From: Chloroflexota bacterium
GTDB lineage: Bacteria; Chloroflexota; Anaerolineae; JACRMK01
Length of the DNA: 9,896 nucleotides
Direction: 5' to 3'
Assembly: GCA_016200765.1 (NCBI GenBank)
Contig: JACQEC010000001.1
Span: 1 to 9,896 of the forward strand
The translations under genes and the position numbers were made by a program. Below the pieces are notes generated by a model, which was not told where the DNA came from, made no database searches, and saw nothing but the letters and a program-made list of their open reading frames with translations. This document shows, piece after piece, positions 6,736 to 9,896 of this stretch (position 1 is the first letter of the stretch; the number at the start of each line of letters is the position of its first letter).

Positions 6736-8484
6736 ATGAGCAATGGACTGAATAACAAACCGCAGCCTGCCCTGAGCCTGTCGAAGGGCCGGGTGATGGT
6801 GATTGGCGTGGATGGCGCGACCTTGGACTTGATCGAGCCGTGGGTCAAAGCGGGGCTTCTGCCCAACTTTGCGCGGCTGATGCAGGAAGGCAGTTGGGGC
6901 AATCTGATCAGCATTGTGCCGCCGATGACCCCGACCGCATGGAGCAGTTTCGCCACCGGCACCAATCCGGGCAAGCACGGCCTCTACGATTTCGTCGGGC
7001 GGCGCGAGGGCAGTTACTCGACGTGGCTGACCAATGCCAGCCACCGCAAGGGCAACAGCATCTGGAAGCTGTTGGGTCAGGCCGGTTATCAGGTGACCGT
7101 CTTCAATGTGCCGGTGACCTACCCGATTGATAAGGTCAACGGTCAGTTCGTCAGCGGCCTGCTGACGCCCGCTGGCGCGACCGATGCCTCGTGGCCGCCG
7201 GAACTGCTTGGCCAGCTCAAGCGCGCCGTGCCGGAGTTCAACTTCTCGCCGCCCGGCGTTTTTTCGCCCGGCGAGGAACTCGACTTCGTTCAGCAGATTA
7301 CCGACCTGAACCGCACGACGCTCAAGACCGCAAAAGTCCTGCTCGGCAACAAGCCCTGGGACTTCTACATGGCCGTTTTCATGGGTGTGGATATTATCGG
7401 CCACTTTATGTGGAAGCAGATGGTGGACGGTCAACAGCCGGGCTACCAGCCCAACTCGCAGACCGAAGCGACGCTGGCGAAGGCGATCCAGACCTGCTAC
7501 CAGCAGATAGATCAGGCGATGGGCGAGTTGATGCAGGCCGCCGGTCCCGACGATTATGTCGTGGTCATGTCTGACCACGGCTTTGGCTCGCTTGACCGCT
7601 ACATCCACGTCAACACCTGGCTGATGAAGCGCGGCTACCTGAAGTTCAAGAATACCCCGCTGACCCTGCTCAAGCGGGCGATGTACGCGCTCGGCATCAC
7701 GCCGATCACTGTCTATCAGATGTTGCGCGCGCTCCGCCTCGGCGAGCGAATGCGCCGCACCGGGCGCGGTGGCAACAGCAACCAGCGCGCGCAGGCCCTG
7801 ATCAAGAAGGCGTTTCTGTCGTTTGACGATGTGGATTGGTCGCGCACCCGGCTCTATTCGTTCGGCTTTGCCGGGCCTATCTATGTCAACCAGCAGGGGC
7901 GTGAGCCCAAAGGCATCGTGCCGCCCGGCGCGGAGTCTGAAGCCCTGCTGGCCCAGGTCACCCAAGACCTGAAGGCTCTGCGCGATCCCACCACCGGCAA
8001 GCCGCTCATCGGCGACATTTATGGCCGCGGCCAGCTCTATTGGGGCGCGCGCGCCAATCAAGCGCCTGACCTGCTGTTCATGCCGCGCGATATGAAGAAC
8101 GCCGGTTTCGGACTGCTCGAATTCGGCTCCAACGATTGGTTCACGACCGTTGCCGACCGCACCGGCACGCACCGCATGAGCGGCATCGTCTTGCTGAAAG
8201 GCCCCGGCATCCTTCAGGGCGCGCATCTGTCCGACTCGTCCATTATGGACATTGCCCCGACCGTGCTCGCGCTGATGGGGCAGCCGATCCCGGACATCAT
8301 GGACGGGTCTGTGCTGGAAAAAGCCATGACGCCGGAACTCCGCGCGTCTTTGCGCATCACGCGCGCCTCAGCGCCCGCCGCCGGGACGCCGCCGCTCTCC
8401 GACGATGACACGTCCACCGACATTGACGCCGCCGAAGAGGAAATCATCCGCGCGCGCCTGCGCGACCTCGGCTACGTGGCGTAA
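6736..8484 (+). CDS. AlkP-superfamily phosphodiesterase/phosphotransferase-like protein, second tandem copy (COG3379 type)
   Basis: A 582-residue paralogue of the preceding gene, colinear throughout. Metal and catalytic candidates are all kept: D26 (VIGVDGAT), T65 (VPPMTPTAW), D219 and H223 (GVDIIGH), D280-H281 (MSDHGFG), H479 (GTHRMSG). It differs by an insertion near 230-245 (DGQQPGYQPNSQTE) and an acidic, Ala/Pro-rich segment before the shared end RLRDLGYVA. No signal peptide is visible. Two intact active sites argue that neither copy is decaying; they may act on different substrates or as a pair. ATG 6736 lies 12 bases after GAGGAG (6718-6723). In-frame GTG 6793, directly after the repeat, is an alternative start. 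Conserved neighbours suggest a role in surface or lipid-linked glycan metabolism, which is inference. Confidence 0.85.
   Translation: MSNGLNNKPQPALSLSKGRVMVIGVDGATLDLIEPWVKAGLLPNFARLMQEGSWGNLISIVPPMTPTAWSSFATGTNPGKHGLYDFVGRREGSYSTWLTNASHRKGNSIWKLLGQAGYQVTVFNVPVTYPIDKVNGQFVSGLLTPAGATDASWPPELLGQLKRAVPEFNFSPPGVFSPGEELDFVQQITDLNRTTLKTAKVLLGNKPWDFYMAVFMGVDIIGHFMWKQMVDGQQPGYQPNSQTEATLAKAIQTCYQQIDQAMGELMQAAGPDDYVVVMSDHGFGSLDRYIHVNTWLMKRGYLKFKNTPLTLLKRAMYALGITPITVYQMLRALRLGERMRRTGRGGNSNQRAQALIKKAFLSFDDVDWSRTRLYSFGFAGPIYVNQQGREPKGIVPPGAESEALLAQVTQDLKALRDPTTGKPLIGDIYGRGQLYWGARANQAPDLLFMPRDMKNAGFGLLEFGSNDWFTTVADRTGTHRMSGIVLLKGPGILQGAHLSDSSIMDIAPTVLALMGQPIPDIMDGSVLEKAMTPELRASLRITRASAPAAGTPPLSDDDTSTDIDAAEEEIIRARLRDLGYVA
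6764..6788. repeat. 25-base dispersed repeat in the 5' end of the second AlkP gene
   Basis: This is the partner of 4931-4955, differing at one base. Here it encodes PALSLSKG in the same frame and at the same structural position, immediately before the first beta strand (RVMVIGVDG). The coding sequences on either side have diverged much more between the two paralogues than the repeat has. Confidence 0.75.
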
Positions 8485-8488
8485 CGCA

Positions 8489-8507
8489 TTCACGCGTTAC
8501 GCGTGAA
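8489..8507 (+). repeat. Short perfect inverted repeat between the second AlkP gene and the membrane protein gene
   Basis: TTCACGCG (8489-8496) and CGCGTGAA (8500-8507) form an 8-bp stem around TTA, 4 bases after the AlkP stop and 12 bases before the next ATG. No T-run follows, so termination is unlikely. It may modulate translation of the downstream gene, which lacks an evident Shine-Dalgarno site, or be an operator-like dyad. Confidence 0.5.
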
Positions 8508-8519
8508 CGCGATAAACCC

Positions 8520-9896
8520 ATGCGGTCTTTAGCGCGTCCTCTCGCCCAATATCCTGAATGGTGGGCACTGCTGGCCTTTGAAGCGCTGTTCTGGCTGGCG
8601 CGCCCCCTGCTGACCGATCATTCGCTGGAATGGCTCGTCGCCTTTGGCGGGCTGGGTTTCCTCATGCTGTCGGGCGCGGCGCTCGTGATTTTGCTCGGCG
8701 ACGACGGCAACTGGTGGGAACGGCTCAGCCTCGCCTTTGTAGCGAGCGTTTCTCTGCCCAGCCTGGTCGCCCAGATTTTCATGCTGGCCCACACCAGCAT
8801 TCAGGCATACGCGGTCGCGTATCTGGCCCTGATGCTGGTTCTCGTGGCGGCGGCTTTACTGCGTATCGCCCGTCATACCCGCGCCGGAACGACGATCCAC
8901 ACTCACGTCCCCGCAGAAGGCCGCACCCCGCGCCTGCTCATTCTGTTCCTCGCCATTGCACTGCTGGGCCACTACGTGTTCTGGACGCGCTCGCCGCTCA
9001 ATTCCGACGAGTGGAACGCTCTGTCGTGGATACAGAACATCCGCTACGATCAGCATATGATGACCGACGAGCCGCTGTACGGCCAGCAGTTTGGCGTCAC
9101 CGCTCGTTATGAATTCGTGCCGTGGCTGGCCCAGCAGGCGATGATCTCGTACGCGGTGGGCATGGACCCGGTTGACCTGCTCGTCTGGATACGCCTGCCG
9201 CTCTTCCTGCTCTCCCTTTCGGCGGTCTATCGCTTTGCGCGCGCCATCACCCGCCGGCGCGAGGCCGCCGCGCTGGGCACGCTCGCATGGAGCCTCTATC
9301 TCTTTTACTGGATCAACGGCAACTATCCCGGCTATGAGTTGTCGGTGCGCGCCGACCTCGACAAGATTCTGTCGGGCTTCATGCTCCTGCCCATCGTGCT
9401 TGGCCTGACCATGCGCGCGTTGCAGAGCGGCGGTGTCCGGTCGTGGTTGTGGTTGCTGCTCGGCGCTATCGCCGGAGGCCTGATGCACCCGCTGGCGATG
9501 GGGCTGATCGGGCTGTGTTTGGTGGGCATGGGCTCGCTTGACGTGATCGGCTTGCTTGACAACCCCCGATCCAGTCGGGGGCGCGGCGGCCAGACCCGAA
9601 GGGTTTTAAGAAACCCTTCGGGTCTGGCTGGGCTTTGGCGCGCCGTTGCCACACGGGTTGGTGTCAACCAGTGGCGGGTCGTCCAGCGTTTGCTGATTGC
9701 CGCGCTCATCCTCGCGGTTGGCTTGATCCCGTCGCTGGCCGCGCTAACCGACCTTAGCGAGAACCCGCTGGGCGCGGCGCTGTCCAGCGTCTCGGCCACG
9801 AGCGGCGCGATTCACGACCCCAGCCTCGCGCGCAACCTGAACTTCGCCCTCGTCCTGCGCCGGCTCTGGATATTGGATACCGGCCAGTACATCATC
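8520..9896 (+). CDS. Polytopic membrane protein, GT-C glycosyltransferase-like (3' end outside window)
   Basis: The frame is open from ATG 8520 to the last base, giving the first 459 residues. Hydrophobic segments lie near residues 15-31, 38-60, 70-90, 96-112, 140-155, 220-235, 248-265, 285-300, 310-345 and 385-405. After about five helices comes a polar loop with LNSDEWNALSW (D163, E164), reminiscent of the acidic motif in the first large loop of GT-C glycosyltransferases that use lipid-phosphate sugars. Such enzymes transfer sugars on the outer membrane face. The family call is tentative; an uncharacterised membrane family is the alternative. Residues 348-370 (NPRSSRGRGGQTRR and onward) are encoded by two adjacent palindromic repeats and form an Arg-rich loop between helices. 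ATG 8520 is 36 bases after the previous stop, with no clear ribosome-binding site. Confidence 0.7.
   Translation, partial: MRSLARPLAQYPEWWALLAFEALFWLARPLLTDHSLEWLVAFGGLGFLMLSGAALVILLGDDGNWWERLSLAFVASVSLPSLVAQIFMLAHTSIQAYAVAYLALMLVLVAAALLRIARHTRAGTTIHTHVPAEGRTPRLLILFLAIALLGHYVFWTRSPLNSDEWNALSWIQNIRYDQHMMTDEPLYGQQFGVTARYEFVPWLAQQAMISYAVGMDPVDLLVWIRLPLFLLSLSAVYRFARAITRRREAAALGTLAWSLYLFYWINGNYPGYELSVRADLDKILSGFMLLPIVLGLTMRALQSGGVRSWLWLLLGAIAGGLMHPLAMGLIGLCLVGMGSLDVIGLLDNPRSSRGRGGQTRRVLRNPSGLAGLWRAVATRVGVNQWRVVQRLLIAALILAVGLIPSLAALTDLSENPLGAALSSVSATSGAIHDPSLARNLNFALVLRRLWILDTGQYII
9563..9582. repeat. Palindromic repeat, intragenic copy
   Basis: CCCCCGATCCAGTCGGGGGC is an exact copy of 1624-1643 inside the membrane-protein gene, read as part of NPRSSRGR. 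Its 7-bp stem and TCCAG loop are intact. Confidence 0.85.
9589..9628. repeat. Perfect 18-bp inverted repeat inside the membrane-protein gene
   Basis: GCCAGACCCGAAGGGTTT (9589-9606) is perfectly complementary to AAACCCTTCGGGTCTGGC (9611-9628) around the loop TAAG. It begins 6 bases after the neighbouring palindrome ends. A stem this perfect is not expected from coding constraint, and the translation (GQTRRVLRNPSGLAG) breaks an otherwise hydrophobic context. It looks like an inserted palindromic element read through in frame. Confidence 0.88.

Noticed and set aside
6670..8226. 518-codon open frame on the - strand opposite the second AlkP gene
   Set aside because: It mirrors the + strand gene, whose complete active-site motifs are unambiguous. 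The minus translation is Arg/Ala/His-rich with no recognisable motif, as expected from the antisense of a GC-biased gene.

Overview
The window is GC-rich bacterial DNA with every supportable gene on the + strand. The mix suggests a Chloroflexota (Anaerolineae-like) genome: a lipoprotein with a long Pro/Thr linker, tandem AlkP-superfamily proteins of the COG3379 type, weak Shine-Dalgarno sites, and several kinds of short dispersed palindromic repeat, some of them inside genes. The assignment rests on style, not on a marker gene, so it is tentative.

Layout. Positions 2-301 hold the end of an unrecognised membrane-anchored protein. Its stop overlaps the GTG start of an MFS transporter of the MFS_3 type (301-1554). 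A 203-base gap holds a short palindrome and a possible structured leader. Next is an FAD-dependent oxidoreductase related to the UDP-galactopyranose mutase / protoporphyrinogen oxidase group (1758-3218), closed by a good intrinsic terminator (3238-3296). A second unit then begins: a lipoprotein with a glycoside-hydrolase clan A-like barrel (3403-4896), two tandem AlkP-superfamily phosphodiesterase/phosphotransferase-like proteins (4915-6594 and 6736-8484), and a polytopic membrane protein resembling GT-C glycosyltransferases that runs off the window end (8520-9896). No intergenic stretch exceeds 300 bases. I saw no tRNA, rRNA, CRISPR array or transposase.

How the genes may work together. The last four genes look like one transcription unit for building or editing a cell-surface or lipid-linked glycan: a membrane glycosyltransferase-like protein, two enzymes that could cleave or transfer phosphodiester-linked groups, and an exported glycosidase-like lipoprotein. 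The flavoenzyme upstream fits the same theme, since relatives rearrange or oxidise sugars, but it has its own terminator. This pathway is inference from family and neighbourhood.

The most unusual feature is the repeats. A 20-base palindrome occurs once between genes and once inside the membrane-protein gene, where it sits beside a perfect 18-bp inverted repeat; together they add about 22 in-frame codons. A different 25-base repeat lies at the same place, just before the first beta strand, in both AlkP genes. A 60-base AT-rich hairpin separates those two paralogues.
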